Made by a program: the position numbers and the translations under genes
Part shown: in pieces, positions 1-7,339 of the stretch
Layout: each line of letters opens with the position of its first letter
How positions within the stretch are numbered: position 1 is the stretch's first letter
Origin: Sideroxydans sp.
GTDB lineage: Bacteria > Pseudomonadota > Gammaproteobacteria > Burkholderiales > Gallionellaceae
NCBI GenBank assembly: GCA_020057805.1
Contig: JAGVFD010000194.1
Span: 1 to 9,135 of the forward strand
Length of the DNA: 9,135 nt
Direction of reading: 5' to 3'
Notes under the pieces: model-generated
What the model was told of the DNA's origin: nothing
Databases searched by the model: none
Seen by the model: only the letters and a program-made list of their open reading frames with translations

Positions 1-800
1 AATATGATGTTTTTTTGCCCAGCGAACACTTCATCCACTGCTTTACGCACATTAGGGTTGGGATGAACGGGATAGACGACTTGCACATCGGGACGCAATG
101 CCAGCTGTTTCAAGGCACGACACACATTTTCCAACCCGCCTCCATGATTCTCGCGCCGATGTCCCGTCACCAAAATCAATCGTTTGCTAGCATCAATAAA
201 GGGAAAGGCCGCAGCCAAGCGCGACTTTAAGCCAACATCTGTTTGGATACGTTCAACCATCAGCAACAACGCATCAATCACGGTATTGCCCGTGACATGA
301 ATTTTGTCAGCCGCAATCCCCTCATTCAACAAGTTGCGCCGCGAGATCTCAGTCGGGGCATAGTAAGCATGAGATATCAGATCAATCACACGGCGATTCA
401 TCTCTTCCGGCCAAGGATGTTGCATATCAAAGGTGCGCAAACCCGCCTCTACATGCCCCACGGCAATCTGCCGATAAAACGCCGCCATGCCTGCGGCCAT
501 TGCGGTGGTGGTATCACCATGCACCAACACGCAGTCAGGCTTATATTTTTCCAACACACGATCAATGCCCATCAACACATTGGCATTGAGTTCACTTAAA
601 CTTTGGCCTGCCTTCATTAAATTCAAATCTTCGTCTGCCTTGATAGCAAAAATATCCAAAACCTGATCCAGCATCTGTCGATGTTGTGCGGTCAAACATA
701 CAATGGTTTGCAGCCCCGCCTGCGCTTTTAAGCAATGCACCAACGGAGCCATTTTTATGGCTTCTGGACGCGTACCAATCACCACCAATATTTTTCGCAT
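1..800 (-). CDS. wecB: UDP-N-acetylglucosamine 2-epimerase (non-hydrolysing), C-terminus cut by window edge
   Basis: Cytoplasmic enzyme interconverting UDP-GlcNAc and UDP-ManNAc, the donor for ManNAc-containing glycans. The protein opens MRKILVVIGTRPEAIKMAPL, the classic start of this family. It then shows HGDTTTAMAAG (Asp96), GHVEAGLRT (Glu118), PEEMNRR and TGHRREN. These match the catalytic Asp95, Glu117, Glu131 and His213 regions of E. coli WecB, shifted by one residue. About 266 codons are visible of the roughly 375 usual for the family; the rest lies left of position 1. The ATG at 798-800 has a good ribosome site, GGAGG at 808-812, 7 nt upstream. It starts 16 nt after the stop of the nfrA-like gene, so it is the fourth visible gene of that operon. 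The family call is firm; its dedication to the neighbouring synthase is inferred from position. Genes further downstream are outside the window, so a dehydrogenase that would make ManNAcA cannot be excluded. Confidence 0.95.
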   Translation of the reverse strand, partial: MRKILVVIGTRPEAIKMAPLVHCLKAQAGLQTIVCLTAQHRQMLDQVLDIFAIKADEDLNLMKAGQSLSELNANVLMGIDRVLEKYKPDCVLVHGDTTTAMAAGMAAFYRQIAVGHVEAGLRTFDMQHPWPEEMNRRVIDLISHAYYAPTEISRRNLLNEGIAADKIHVTGNTVIDALLLMVERIQTDVGLKSRLAAAFPFIDASKRLILVTGHRRENHGGGLENVCRALKQLALRPDVQVVYPVHPNPNVRKAVDEVFAGQKNII

Positions 801-816
801 CGACGAACCTCCCGCT

Positions 817-2325
817 TTAGTACCAAAGTATTCCGCGCAAGCTCAACCCGCGCGCACGCGGCGCTTGTGTCAACTCAAAACGATATTGCATCGTCCAGTC
901 AATCCAACTCGCGGGGGCTTGATACTTATCCTCTCGGAACCAATAACGAAAACTCACTCCTGGCCCAGTACCAAACGCTGCTTGCTGAGTAGCGCGATCG
1001 TCGTAATCTCCCGACACCACCCAATGCGGTGTTAGCGCCCATTTATCCTGCCCTAGCGCCCAGCTATGTCCGTAACGCACTTCCACACTTTGAATAAAAC
1101 GCTGTGCATTCAAAAAATACGCACTATCGGTATAAACACTCCACGCCGACCAGTCACGCACCGTTGGATTCCAATCGCCCCCTGCCCCATCCGAATAAGC
1201 GACATGCAACAACCAATCATCGCTGGCCAAACTTCCAATACGGAACATGCGCTCAAGCACCACAATCGCCCCCAGACTGGGAATGGGCTTAAGGCGTGCG
1301 CCGACCGCGCCTTGAGCTGTCGCTGAACCAATTTTTCCGCCGGTTCCGTCATATAGGTTTTCATACAGCCGACCATAAACTTGGAACAGTCGATTGTTCT
1401 GATTCAGCCAACTCTCTGGCTGCCAATAGGTTTCCAATCCCCCCTGCACCACATTCACACTGGTCGCAGGACTGAAGCCTCCTATTTGATAGGCCACACT
1501 TGCCACGACTCCGTATTGACGGCGCATCATTTCGATCTCGCGGCGATAGTTATATGCCGTCGAAGGTTCCAAAGTGGGGGCGTTATCCAACGCCGCGCTG
1601 AACCACTTAATCGCGCGGGCCTTATCTGCGATGCGTTTTGCTGCATACGCCGCATCCGTATATTGCCCGGCGCTTCCTGTTTGCAATGCAAAGCCTTGAT
1701 GAAATGCATCAACGGCCTGCGCATCTTTTTTTTCATTCAAAAAAACATAAGCTGCATTTAAGTTACCCAGCGACAAGGTGCTGCGCGCCATCGACAGTCG
1801 CGTTTGAATAACTGGGTCAACCTCATGCGCATAAGGCGCCAACACATCCATTGCAAGCTGTGCTTGCTGCAATTGCAATGCGCTGTCCGCGCAGGCAATC
1901 CGAGTATTGCGCGCTTGCTGATCATCCAGCCCAGGCTGATTGAGTGCGGATAAAAAATCATCCACAGCAGCCTGATACTGATGTTGTTTTTGTGCGAGGA
2001 AACCGCGCTGAACTTTAATTAGTGCCTTGCCTGGAAAATGCCGCGCCAACTCACTGATGAGTAATTGTGCTGCATGTTCATCCCCCCTACGCATCAGCAC
2101 ATCAAACTTCAATAAGCCCAGTTGCACGCTGTTCGGTTGAATACGTAAGGCCGCATCCACTGACTTTTCAGCTGCGTCCAAATCTCCGCGCGCAATATCC
2201 GCATAAGACTGTGCCGCATAGGTGTAGGCATCACCTGTCAACAACAGCTCATCCGCAACCGCGCATTGCGTCGTCAGACAGCAACACATCGCCAGCATGA
2301 TTCGTGGCACCCATCCGCCTCTCAT
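817..2325 (-). CDS. nfrA: NfrA-like outer-membrane TPR and beta-barrel protein (short form), predicted glycan exporter
   Basis: A 502-residue protein resembling the C-terminal half of the phage N4 adsorption protein NfrA. Residues 1-25 form a signal peptide ending in AVA before DELLL; its hydrophobic core contains CCC and a fourth Cys, but no proper lipobox. Residues about 30-260 are helical and TPR-like (for example ARGDLDAAEKSVDAALRIQP and ADKARAIKWFSAALDNAP). From about 270 the pattern becomes alternating aromatic/polar strands, with RYWFREDKYQAP near 454 and a final RGILWY; a terminal aromatic residue is typical of outer-membrane barrels. E. coli NfrA is about 990 residues, so this form has a much shorter periplasmic part. 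The ATG overlaps the nfrB stop by one base (TAATG) and has AGGAG at 2333-2337, spaced 7 nt. By analogy with NfrA and BcsC it should pass the polymer across the outer membrane; it could also be a phage receptor. The family call rests on recognition, without an alignment. Confidence 0.82.
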   Translation of the reverse strand: MRGGWVPRIMLAMCCCLTTQCAVADELLLTGDAYTYAAQSYADIARGDLDAAEKSVDAALRIQPNSVQLGLLKFDVLMRRGDEHAAQLLISELARHFPGKALIKVQRGFLAQKQHQYQAAVDDFLSALNQPGLDDQQARNTRIACADSALQLQQAQLAMDVLAPYAHEVDPVIQTRLSMARSTLSLGNLNAAYVFLNEKKDAQAVDAFHQGFALQTGSAGQYTDAAYAAKRIADKARAIKWFSAALDNAPTLEPSTAYNYRREIEMMRRQYGVVASVAYQIGGFSPATSVNVVQGGLETYWQPESWLNQNNRLFQVYGRLYENLYDGTGGKIGSATAQGAVGARLKPIPSLGAIVVLERMFRIGSLASDDWLLHVAYSDGAGGDWNPTVRDWSAWSVYTDSAYFLNAQRFIQSVEVRYGHSWALGQDKWALTPHWVVSGDYDDRATQQAAFGTGPGVSFRYWFREDKYQAPASWIDWTMQYRFELTQAPRARGLSLRGILWY

Positions 2326-4451
2326 TACATCTCTCCTTGCATTTCGGCATTCATTTGACGTTGTCGCACCAAAGCCTCATCCAATTGCAACTGTGTAATT
2401 GCCCCTTGCACCACCAAATAGGCGCCGATTCGCCCATCTCGCTGCACATCATAATCAGCAAGCTGCTGCGCCATACTCATCAACGTCAACGCGCCCATTT
2501 CCAACAACACCTCTCCCAATAATTTGCCAGATGGGTGCGCAGATTGCTGACGAATACCTTCACCCGTGGCGTACCAATGCAAGGCTTCTGCCAATTCGCG
2601 TTCGCACACCACAAAACATGCAATTTTATCAGTCACTTGCGCTTTAACTTCGGCCAATACTTCATCAGGCAACGGGTCCGCAACCGCTAGATTCAGCGCG
2701 CCACCTTCCCCTTCGGCAAATGGAATGATGCGATATTGCGACACCAAATGGCGTGGCAAACGTCCGGCGAATTCACTTATCGCACTCAACTTCAAATGGG
2801 TACGTGGCAAGCCAGCTTGCTCTGCAATCGCATCTGCCAGTGTCTCTTCGTGAACCGCTCCTAATTCCAATAGCAAGGCACCCAATTTTTTGCCACTTGT
2901 CTTTTGCGCAGTCAGCGCCTGATCCAAGTGCTCCTGCTTGATTGCCTGCCACCCCAACAACAACTCGCCCAAACGCCCCCGCTGCTGTTTCAATTCATCC
3001 ATTGAGGGATAAACATGCTGCGTCTTATCCCATGCGATGCGTTTCCCCGTCACAAAATAAATGAGAAATATTTTCCACGCACGACACACCGCAAAAAAAT
3101 TAATGACATTGCTCACCGCCATGCGGGGAATAGACAATAATCCTTGCTCAAAGCCATTCAAATGAATCACAAAATATACGCGCTGCACAATGCGATTCAT
3201 AAACAACCAAAAATTGATAATGAATATCTGAAACATCACCCCTTCTGGCTGCACAAACTCTGGATAACGAATAAAGTCATAGCCTGCCGCACGCAACGAC
3301 CATAGCAGTAGCAAATTGATGATGATGAAATAAGCCAGTAATCCCACAAAAGAAGTGAAAATGCCTTTACGGTCGCGCAAATAAAGGTAGTTTGAAATGA
3401 TGCCGCCTTGCCACCCCATCTGTTCCCATCCTTGAAATGCCACCCCCAAAATCCAGCGCGCACGTTGTCGATACGCTGCGGTAAAACCACTGGGGAAGTA
3501 TTCTCGAGTCGCAATCAAACTTTCGATTTCGACAATTTTTTCTTTACGAGAGAAAAAGCTACGTCGCTTGGCTTTATATTTGACTGGAAACCGCACAAAG
3601 ACTTGCTCTGTTCCAATTTTTTTCAACCGATGACTCATCTCATAGTCTTCAGTCAGCGTGTCGGTATTAAACGGCATGTTGTTATTCTGTCGCGCAAGTT
3701 CTTCAATCGCCCGACGTCCATAACAAGTTGCCACACCAGAACCGGGAACCAACCCCGTCATGCTTTCACGCACCACCATTTCTTTGCAGTGCCATTCGCT
3801 AAAGTCATCTAGATAAGTACCCGCAACAAATTCATGCCACTCGCGCTCCAAAGACAGCACAGGCAATTGAATAAGATCTTTTCTATCAATGAGGAGATTG
3901 AATAGATTCAGCTCCAGCGGATGAATGACATCCTCACAATCATGCATGATGATGCCTGCAAACTTCATCTGATGCCGCTCTTCGTACAGCCCAATAGACT
4001 GCACAATCCAATTCAAACAATCTGCCTTACAGGTAGGACCATCATTCAACACCGTGGCTCGTTGCACCATCAACGGGTAGCGGCGCGCCATACGATCTGC
4101 TTCACCCGTGGTTTCTGCGTCGTTCTGGTAAGTGCCAATGAAGATAACGAACTTCTTGTATTCCAATGTGCCAAGCGAGTTCTCCACCATCTTGGCGATG
4201 ACGTCGTACTCTTTCCAAGCCGGCACCATGATGGCGAACCAGTGTTCTTTTTCTTGCTGCAAGTCTTCGATGGTAAGCCGTCGATACTTTGGCTTGACGA
4301 ACGCCCAACGGTAAATTTCGCGCACCCAGTAATAGACGTCGATAAATAAGTCATCTAACGAGCTTCCCAAAATTGCTAGTGCAGTGAATGCGGCTAGAAC
4401 ATCCAACCCGTAAAGATAGTCTGCAAAGAAATAGTCGAACGACATAATCAT
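2325..4451 (-). CDS. nfrB: NfrB-like processive family 2 glycosyltransferase with C-terminal MshEN c-di-GMP-binding domain
   Basis: Inner-membrane polysaccharide synthase of 708 residues, close to the roughly 745 of E. coli NfrB. Order: N-terminal membrane segment (about 14-42); cytosolic GT2 domain (about 70-345) with VPAWKEYD at 76-83, acidic metal/UDP motif HDCED (170-174), catalytic-base TEDYE (267-271) and acceptor motif QRARW (329-333); membrane segments about 365-390, 405-430 and 440-470; then WDKTQHVYP (474-482). The C-terminus holds an MshEN module: two 24-residue motifs (493-516 and 522-545) separated by exactly five residues, then an alpha/beta region, then a second, weaker pair (644-667 and 674-697). 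MshEN domains bind c-di-GMP, and E. coli NfrB is known to be activated this way for ManNAc-polymer synthesis. The gene starts 3 nt after the upstream stop with no clear Shine-Dalgarno, so translational coupling is likely. A second ATG two codons in (4443-4445) is an equal start candidate. Substrate is inferred from the adjacent wecB. Confidence 0.9.
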   Translation of the reverse strand: MIMSFDYFFADYLYGLDVLAAFTALAILGSSLDDLFIDVYYWVREIYRWAFVKPKYRRLTIEDLQQEKEHWFAIMVPAWKEYDVIAKMVENSLGTLEYKKFVIFIGTYQNDAETTGEADRMARRYPLMVQRATVLNDGPTCKADCLNWIVQSIGLYEERHQMKFAGIIMHDCEDVIHPLELNLFNLLIDRKDLIQLPVLSLEREWHEFVAGTYLDDFSEWHCKEMVVRESMTGLVPGSGVATCYGRRAIEELARQNNNMPFNTDTLTEDYEMSHRLKKIGTEQVFVRFPVKYKAKRRSFFSRKEKIVEIESLIATREYFPSGFTAAYRQRARWILGVAFQGWEQMGWQGGIISNYLYLRDRKGIFTSFVGLLAYFIIINLLLLWSLRAAGYDFIRYPEFVQPEGVMFQIFIINFWLFMNRIVQRVYFVIHLNGFEQGLLSIPRMAVSNVINFFAVCRAWKIFLIYFVTGKRIAWDKTQHVYPSMDELKQQRGRLGELLLGWQAIKQEHLDQALTAQKTSGKKLGALLLELGAVHEETLADAIAEQAGLPRTHLKLSAISEFAGRLPRHLVSQYRIIPFAEGEGGALNLAVADPLPDEVLAEVKAQVTDKIACFVVCERELAEALHWYATGEGIRQQSAHPSGKLLGEVLLEMGALTLMSMAQQLADYDVQRDGRIGAYLVVQGAITQLQLDEALVRQRQMNAEMQGEM

Positions 4452-4454
4452 TCA

Positions 4455-6623
4455 CTAAGGTTGCGCTTGGTTTTTACGGCGGAAGTACCAACGAAATCCG
4501 AGCAACAATAAAACCGGTAGCGCAAGCAATCCAAGTATTACGAACCAAACTCGATAGTGCTGAAAAATTAGAATGGCACTGCGATTTTGCTCATCGAGTT
4601 CGTAATCATTATCTGGATCGTTCAGGTTGACGGCGAGTTTTATCCCTTGCGCATCAATCACCACCAAACTCCCTTCACCAAATTCCAACGCTTGGGCAGG
4701 TATAGGCAGCACTCCCGCCACCGCAGTAACGTACACACCAGGGTTGCCATGAGAGCTCACCAATTGCAAAACACCCAGCTCACCAAGCCCCGTACTATCA
4801 AACAGTTTATGGTCACGATCATTCAGTACCACCAATTTCCCATTTGCTGCTGTCACCAATTGCGAGGTCTCCGAGGGAATCGTTTCAAACGCAATGAAAG
4901 CACTTTCAGGTTTGAACTCCGCACCTTCCACCACGTTCAAGGTGAAGCCAGAAGCGTTCAAATTAAATCCTTGCAAAACCGAGCTAACCACAGACAAGGA
5001 GTGAACGGCATTGCTTAAATAGTGCTGTGGAATAGCCACTTCACCTTGCTTGGCAAGCAAGGGTTGCACCATGTAAAACTGTTCGATGCTGGGTGAGCGT
5101 CGAAAAGTAACAAAGCTAGAGGGAAGGAGTTGAACGGGCGCGCGTTGTTCCGCATTTCTACATGCCCCCTCACCCGTGCGACGGTTGATTTGAATCTTCA
5201 ACACATTATTCGCTCGTATCGAATACAACGGCGCTTGTGCGGTTACACGCGTAATCTTTCCATCCGTATGCAGCGCCTCAACCATCAACAAATTGTCATT
5301 CAATAAAATTGATGCGATAGGTGATTGTCCATCCCCACTCGGTGCAGCCATCAAATTAAGCTCAAATGTATCTGGCCATTTCCCGTCAGGAAAATCAGTT
5401 AACCGCAGGGGGATTAACCATTCACCACTAGAAACGATGTCTCGCACAGGAATGTTTCGCGCAAAATGAAAGTCGCCATCATTTTTCTTTTCTAGCGGTA
5501 GGCTGGCCTCTATGCCCATCAACGGCGTATGTGAGAGTGATTGCCAGAGGGACGCAATGAATTCACTCGACTTGCCCTCTCCCACCAGCAATATCGGCTG
5601 CCCCGCCAATTGAGATGCGTATAGGTTTGCCTGACTGTCCGTTTTTTTGCTTAACCACTGCTCAGGACTGCCGATGCGCTGTTTCAAAGCATTGTTGAGT
5701 GGCGTATGACGCAATACCGTCATTAATTTTTGTTGTGTTTGATGCGCATCAATCGCCACTTGTGCCAAGCCATCGCGCGAAAGCAGATGAGCGATTAACC
5801 ACGCCGACACATCATTCAAATTGGTTAGCTTAAATTCGCTATGCACTTTGACGGCAGAAACCAATTCAGAAGAAGCATTCGGCACCAAGGTCCAATCTAT
5901 ATTGTCATCAATACCCTTGGTGCTTACCCACTCCCCTATTTGTGGCACGGCTAAATACCGAGCTTGCATACCCCGTGCCGACAACCCCTGTCCGATACGC
6001 AGCGCAGTTTCATATTGAATTGGAGTCAGCTGCTTACTCGGCAATAAGATGGTGGGGTGGCGCGGTAAGCTGGTAACTATGGTGTCTATGTCACGCACCA
6101 ACCCCGACTTGAATGTATAAACCAATCGTGTCGCTTTCGGATCAATCAGCAGATGGTCTTCTCGTCCTCGCATATCTTGGCACTCAATCGTCAGCGCCAA
6201 CCCTAAATCAACAAAACCGCCCTTTGATTTAATATCTTTGAATGGGATGGTGAAGTGGATTCCTTCGCCGTTATCCGCTCCGCCTCTGGCAGAATCATCC
6301 AACCCTGCCATGCGCAGAAATGGGCTATCCGAGTTTTTGAATAATGAATGAGAGGCAACCGTGTCCCCATTGATGAGCGCCGCAATTGCTGCCCGCTCAT
6401 CGAAGGGGTGAAAGTAGCGCGCTTGCACCTCAATGTAGGCATTTTCCAATTGCGTGGTAGGGGGGAGCGGAAGGTAAAAATGACGCTCTGTAGCGTGTCC
6501 ATCCAGCACGATTTTTTCGGACAACCCCATATCGGCAAGCGCAACTACTCGGGTGGTGTTCGCAGCTTGAACGAGCGTTGGCAATATGCCAAACAAGGCC
6601 ACACATAACAAAAAATATCGCAT
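4455..6623 (-). CDS. BcsB-like periplasmic polysaccharide-synthase subunit with C-terminal membrane anchor
   Basis: A 722-residue protein related in architecture to BcsB, the periplasmic partner of cellulose synthase BcsA (about 750-800 residues). Residues 1-20 are a signal peptide (MRYFLLCVALFGILPTLVQA). The body is beta-rich with repeated jellyroll-like stretches (HFYLPLPP near 45; LRLTDFPDGKWPDTFELNL in the middle) and alternating flavodoxin-like parts (QPILLVGEG, NGKLVVLNDRD). The end carries IFQHYRVW followed by one hydrophobic helix (about 692-714) and a basic RRKNQAQP tail, as in BcsB, where an interface helix and membrane anchor pack against the synthase. The mature part has just two cysteines, in ECQDMRG and GACRNAEQ; the first resembles the CED segment I recall from BcsB proteins. 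It lies directly upstream of nfrB, where bcsA would be in a cellulose operon. I chose the ATG at 6621-6623 over the in-frame ATG at 6713 because of the ribosome site and signal peptide. No symbol is given, since the partner is not a cellulose synthase. Confidence 0.8.
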   Translation of the reverse strand: MRYFLLCVALFGILPTLVQAANTTRVVALADMGLSEKIVLDGHATERHFYLPLPPTTQLENAYIEVQARYFHPFDERAAIAALINGDTVASHSLFKNSDSPFLRMAGLDDSARGGADNGEGIHFTIPFKDIKSKGGFVDLGLALTIECQDMRGREDHLLIDPKATRLVYTFKSGLVRDIDTIVTSLPRHPTILLPSKQLTPIQYETALRIGQGLSARGMQARYLAVPQIGEWVSTKGIDDNIDWTLVPNASSELVSAVKVHSEFKLTNLNDVSAWLIAHLLSRDGLAQVAIDAHQTQQKLMTVLRHTPLNNALKQRIGSPEQWLSKKTDSQANLYASQLAGQPILLVGEGKSSEFIASLWQSLSHTPLMGIEASLPLEKKNDGDFHFARNIPVRDIVSSGEWLIPLRLTDFPDGKWPDTFELNLMAAPSGDGQSPIASILLNDNLLMVEALHTDGKITRVTAQAPLYSIRANNVLKIQINRRTGEGACRNAEQRAPVQLLPSSFVTFRRSPSIEQFYMVQPLLAKQGEVAIPQHYLSNAVHSLSVVSSVLQGFNLNASGFTLNVVEGAEFKPESAFIAFETIPSETSQLVTAANGKLVVLNDRDHKLFDSTGLGELGVLQLVSSHGNPGVYVTAVAGVLPIPAQALEFGEGSLVVIDAQGIKLAVNLNDPDNDYELDEQNRSAILIFQHYRVWFVILGLLALPVLLLLGFRWYFRRKNQAQP

Positions 6624-6629
6624 CACTTT

Positions 6630-6634
6630 CTCCT
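6630..6634 (-). promoter_or_regulatory. Ribosome binding site that fixes the start of the BcsB-like gene
   Basis: AGGAG read on the minus strand, followed by AAAGTG and then ATG (6621-6623): a 6-nt spacing within GAGGAGAAAGTGATG. It places the signal peptide exactly at the N-terminus. Starting at the in-frame ATG at 6713 would put 30 charged and mixed residues ahead of the signal peptide. Confidence 0.8.
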
Positions 6635-6669
6635 CTAAACGCCGTATAAACGCCTTTGCGCGCGGCATG

Positions 6670-6681
6670 AAAATCAATTTT
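6670..6681. repeat. AT-rich inverted repeat in the operon leader
   Basis: AAAATCAATTTT: five-base arms AAAAT and ATTTT around CA. It lies between the proposed promoter and the BcsB-like gene and contains a further copy of the AATCAAT core. Short and AT-rich, so chance is a real possibility. Confidence 0.25.
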
Positions 6682-6706
6682 ACGCAATCGCAGTTTAGGG
6701 AAATGT

Positions 6707-6719
6707 GAATCAATGATTC
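6707..6719. promoter_or_regulatory. Perfect 13-nt palindrome at the predicted transcription start, candidate operator
   Basis: GAATCAATGATTC: six-base arms GAATCA and TGATTC around a single central base, with no mismatch. It abuts the proposed -10 box and is centred on the predicted +1, a typical repressor position. The octamer GAATCAAT recurs at 6774-6781 and a near match, AAATCAAT, lies at 6671-6678. No regulator gene is visible in the window, and which family would bind it cannot be told from the sequence. Confidence 0.4.
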
Positions 6720-6748
6720 GTTAGAAAAGCACCGGAAAAACCGCTCAA
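6720..6748 (-). promoter_or_regulatory. Candidate sigma-70 promoter of the polysaccharide operon
   Basis: On the minus strand, TTGAGC (6743-6748, 4 of 6 to TTGACA) is followed after 17 nt by TCTAAC (6720-6725, 4 of 6 to TATAAT). Transcription would begin near 6713, giving a leader of about 90 nt before the ATG at 6623. A rival -10, TAAAAT at 6677-6682 (5 of 6), has no matching -35 at normal spacing. Call made by eye only. Confidence 0.35.
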
Positions 6749-6796
6749 ATTACTGGTTCATGTACGCCGATGCGAATCAATAAAATGCTGCGTGCC

Positions 6797-7339
6797 TCAA
6801 GCAGAGACGCTTATATATTTGCCAGTAGGCAGATTATCGAGCGACCACATGCCTATCGAATAGCGAATCAAGCGCAAGGTCGGTAAGCCCACGGCGGCGG
6901 TCATGCGCCGCACTTGGCGATTCTTGCCTTCGCGAATGGTGAGTTGTAGCCATGCGGTGGGAATGGACTGACGCAACCGCACGGGTGGGTCACGCAACCA
7001 TAAATGGGCAGGCTCTGCCATCAGCGTTGCCTGCGCGGGTAAGGTGAGACCATCTTTGAGCATCACGCCTTTGCGTAGCGCGGCTAAAGCCTCGTCGTCA
7101 GGGATGCCTTCCACTTGCACCCAATAAGTCTTGGGCAGTTTGTGTTGCGGATCGGTAATGCGATGTTGCAGCTTGCCATCATCGGTGAGTAACAGCAGCC
7201 CTTCGCTATCCGTATCCAAGCGGCCTGCGGCATAAACGTGGGGAACAGGAATATAATCCGCCAGCGTCGGATGCAGTCCATCACGGCTAAATTGGCAGAC
7301 CACGCCATAGGGTTTGTTGAACAACAGGACACGGCTCAT
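6797..7339 (-). CDS. rluE: 23S rRNA pseudouridine synthase, RluE type
   Basis: Cytoplasmic enzyme of the RsuA/RluB/E/F family, which isomerises uridine in ribosomal RNA; E. coli RluE acts on U2457 of 23S rRNA. The 180-residue protein begins MSRVLLFNKPYGVVCQF, like E. coli RluE. It has the catalytic motif GRLDTDSEGLLLLTDDG with Asp42, KTYWVQVEG at 70-78, and the family signature GKNRQVRRM at 138-146. It has no N-terminal S4 domain, which separates RluE from RsuA, RluB and RluF. I chose the ATG at 7337-7339 because it aligns with that start. An ATG six codons upstream (7355-7357) is possible; neither has a strong ribosome site. The frame stays open to 7465, but that would run into icd. It lies head to head with icd, as in E. 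coli. Specificity for the U2457 equivalent is inferred. Confidence 0.92.
   Translation of the reverse strand: MSRVLLFNKPYGVVCQFSRDGLHPTLADYIPVPHVYAAGRLDTDSEGLLLLTDDGKLQHRITDPQHKLPKTYWVQVEGIPDDEALAALRKGVMLKDGLTLPAQATLMAEPAHLWLRDPPVRLRQSIPTAWLQLTIREGKNRQVRRMTAAVGLPTLRLIRYSIGMWSLDNLPTGKYISVSA

Larger units (their letters stand above)
6624..6796. other. Intergenic region between rluE and the polysaccharide operon
   Basis: A 173-nt region with no credible ORF. It should hold the rluE transcript end and the operon promoter. I see no strong GC-rich hairpin with a T run after rluE. The best candidate is a weak CGG/CCG stem around five T residues near 6733-6743, overlapping the proposed -35, so read-through from rluE into the operon is possible. 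Confidence 0.6.

Noticed and set aside
2325..2985. The C-terminal part of NfrB as a type II secretion or type IV pilus ATPase
   Set aside because: Only the N-terminal-type MshEN/GspE_N region is present. There is no Walker A or B motif and it is fused to a glycosyltransferase.
15..4349. Plus-strand open frames across the polysaccharide operon
   Set aside because: They lie opposite well-supported genes, have low-complexity His/Arg/Thr-rich translations, and show no family signatures.
4455..6623. A cellulose biosynthesis operon
   Set aside because: The BcsB-like subunit is present, but the synthase has an MshEN domain rather than PilZ, and no bcsA, bcsC or bcsZ is seen. The neighbouring epimerase points to ManNAc rather than glucose.
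6624..6713. N-terminal extension of the BcsB-like gene starting at the ATG at 6713
   Set aside because: It adds 30 non-signal residues before a clear signal peptide, has no ribosome site, and starts inside the palindrome. The internal ATG at 6623 has a strong AGGAG.
6729..6745. Rho-independent terminator after rluE
   Set aside because: The stem is about three base pairs around a T loop and the following T run is short, so it is too weak to call.
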